This document shows positions 62,006 to 64,000 of a DNA stretch of 64,000 nt, one piece after another. Position numbers and translations under genes: made by a program. The DNA comes from Eutreptiella sp. 'Long Island Sound 2002' (taxonomy: Eukaryota > Euglenozoa > Euglenophyceae > Eutreptiales > Eutreptiaceae). Numbering within the stretch: position 1 is the first letter of the stretch; each line of letters begins with the position of its first letter. The stretch lies in the NCBI GenBank assembly GCA_964036045.1, contig OZ038382.1, positions 144,906,961 to 144,970,960 of the forward strand, written 5' to 3'. The notes below the pieces were generated by a model. It saw only the letters and a list, made by a program, of their open reading frames with translations. It was not told the DNA's origin and did no database searches.

Positions 62006-64000
62006 GGATGTGGGATGGTAGCAGTTGGACCAACCAGTCTCAATTATTTGCACTCTGGTTAGATAAATCATGCATGATGGCCATCACAACACTCGTATTT
62101 GTTGTGTATGTGTAGCATTTTGGGGAAACTGTGCTTTTTCGAGCTGTGTGTTTGACTTGGCATGCTGACATCTGCCAGCATCCTGCAGTCTGAGAGATAT
62201 GGAGTAAATTTTCTTTACGAGCAGGTTGCCTCCTCTGACCCAGCACTCAGCCTGGATTGGGCAGCAAATCCTCACAAGGCTGAGCGAGCACCACCATAAG
62301 CCCAAAAAGTGTCTGAGGGGGGATGTGGACAAAGAGCTGCATCCCCACTTCTCCAACAGCATGGATCTTACAATATGGTCCTCCCCTTGCAGGTTATACA
62401 CAGAGGCATCATAGCTGTGGAGTTGTCAGCAGAGGACCACACATTTGGGAACAAAACAAGTTCAGAAAAACACCATGCTCCGGAGTAGTAGGTGGCCTGG
62501 CTGGACAGGGATGTGGGGAAAACGGATGACGTTCTGCCCACGTGCAGGTGGGTGGTTGTGGTGGGTGTATGCACCGGCTTCCCCGCGCCCCCCCCCCCCC
62601 CTTTGTGGATACCGTACCGAGATTTGGACTGAACTGGCCTGTGGGGAAGGCCCTTCTGGCTCGGTTGAAGAGGCTGTCAAGAGTAATGGAAGGGGGTTGG
62701 AAAATGATCTCCAACGGTGCATAGACTAAACGGGTACAGTACATTTTCAAGTCTGGCCCAAGATTTCCACACACAGTCTGGACGGAAACCTGGAAGACCA
62801 GCTTTGTGTAACAAACCCGGCCACCAAGAGCTGCAGGAACCAGTGGAATGGTAGGCACCCACAGGGGGGGAGGGACCCAAACTTGGCAGGCCCCTTATCC
62901 TTGGCATGCACCTGCACAGTAGGTGAGGTGGATAGTGTCACTGGGGGGCCTGGGGCCGGAGCCCCTGCCACCCCCCCTCCCCTTCCTCGTGGGGTTAAGG
63001 AGTGGCGGGCGTGCGGGTGTGCGGGCTGGGGGCGCGAGCTTACAGTGGAATTTGGCACGTTCACCATTTCGGAAGTCACCTTTACACGGTTTCTCAATCC
63101 CTCGCGACCCCATTTTGCTCATGCTAACCTGAACCAGTCTCACCAATTGTGGCCCGTCTGCCTGACCCTAAATCCTGCCAGATTGTGTTGGAGCGGACCT
63201 TCAGTGCGGGTCGGTTTGCCGAAGGCATTTTTCTTTGATTTGCCTTTTGGGTTCCCAATGCACTGCTGCCCCTTCCTCAAGGGGCTCCGTGTTTTTTTTT
63301 TCTTGCAGGCCCCCATTCGATGAGCCAGCAAATTGTTGAGGGGCAGTAACAATTGTGTCTTACAAGCATTTTTTTGGGTCGAAATAACGAGCCGGACACG
63401 ATCCGTCTTGCACTGTTCCCCTCATTGCACGTATACCTAGGGGTGCACACATGCCTCCATTCTCTTCATCCAGGTTTCCTGTTGCGCTTTCTTCTGTTTG
63501 CTTTGAAACCGTGCGTGGCTCCATTCTCGGTGTCTCTACGGCGCAACTAATTTCTGGGAGTCCCTGACCACATGCGCAAGGCGCATGCTGTAAGGGAGGG
63601 TACCCACACACAGGCCACGAGCACGGCTTTTACCAAGGGAAGATGCATGGAGCCGCAGTAGGGGAGGCAGACTACTCTGAACACTCCAGCTGCTCTGTGA
63701 ACAGCCCCCCCATAGTCACCTTCTGCATCTTTGTGGCACAGTGTGAAGCAGTTGGGTTAGGATGGCCTCTTCTTCTTCTGTTTCTTCCCTCTGTGTTCTG
63801 ACTCGTCGATGATCTGACCCGTCGACATTCTTTGACCTGGCCCTTCATGACAGAAGTAAGGCATTGCAGCACTCCAATACACCGCACTCAACATGGCACT
63901 AGGCAAACCTTGGAACTAGGCCCACGGTGGATCACTGCAGCACCTTGTTTGCGTAAATTGCTGCTGTTTGGAAAACCCCGTGATGTGAGAAATGTTTTGT
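62006..64000. other. No gene seen
   Basis: Overlapping short frames on both strands and C/G-runs at 62588 and 62867. A polypyrimidine stretch TTTTTTTTTCTTGCAG near 63292-63309 looks like a splice acceptor, so an exon of an unidentified gene may lie around 63310. Confidence 0.3.

Overview
The window is eukaryotic nuclear DNA. Both recognisable genes are cut by many GT-AG introns, and the introns are full of poly-G/poly-C runs, minisatellites and transposon remnants. Codon use, long repeat-rich introns and G-tract content would fit a large-genome green microalga (a prasinophyte such as Cymbomonas or Pyramimonas), but that placement is an impression; nothing here fixes the taxon. I saw no rRNA or tRNA gene, CRISPR array or bacterial operon structure.

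Layout. 0-6.5 kb: one small hypothetical membrane ORF, a broken coding relic, a possible insertion flanked by telomere-like CCCTAACCCTAAT copies, and a TA-flanked mariner/Stowaway-like element (5043-5720) carrying an antisense chromodomain relic. 6.55-21.75 kb (+): a flavin amine oxidase of the LSD1/KDM1 type. I could assemble a phase-consistent 17-exon model of about 883 residues with an acidic N-terminus, a nuclear localisation stretch, the FAD/amine-oxidase core, a PHD finger and a C-terminal C2H2-like finger. Its ninth intron holds a complete 2,012-bp terminal-inverted-repeat element (12797-14808) with a perfect 8-bp target duplication. 21.8-31.2 kb: no confident gene; dispersed repeat elements with near-palindromic GCAGTGCGCGCACAGTGC-like ends, plus a 551-bp internally deleted relative of the 2-kb element (24481-25031).

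31.26-43.13 kb: two satellite arrays. The first (about 85-90-bp units) is the same satellite as that inside the 2-kb element. The second is a 10-kb array of 61-62-bp units, each carrying two palindromes (CCTATATAGG and a 22-bp dyad). It has higher-order repeats, including a 2,275-bp block that carries a hAT-type insertion and was duplicated after the insertion. A foldback-like element (43130-44003) borders the array.

44.58-57.70 kb (+): a multi-exon gene for a Golgi-type type II membrane glycosyltransferase of exostosin/GT47-like type. The signal anchor, stem and C-terminal catalytic exons are clear; the middle is only partly resolved. 58.65-61.54 kb: an AT-rich inverted-repeat-bounded unit containing an 830-bp minisatellite of exact 10-bp period, open in all three forward frames. 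61.5-64 kb: only one weak ORF.

The two genes are unrelated in function (chromatin versus secretory-pathway glycosylation). What links the window is the traffic between transposons and satellites.
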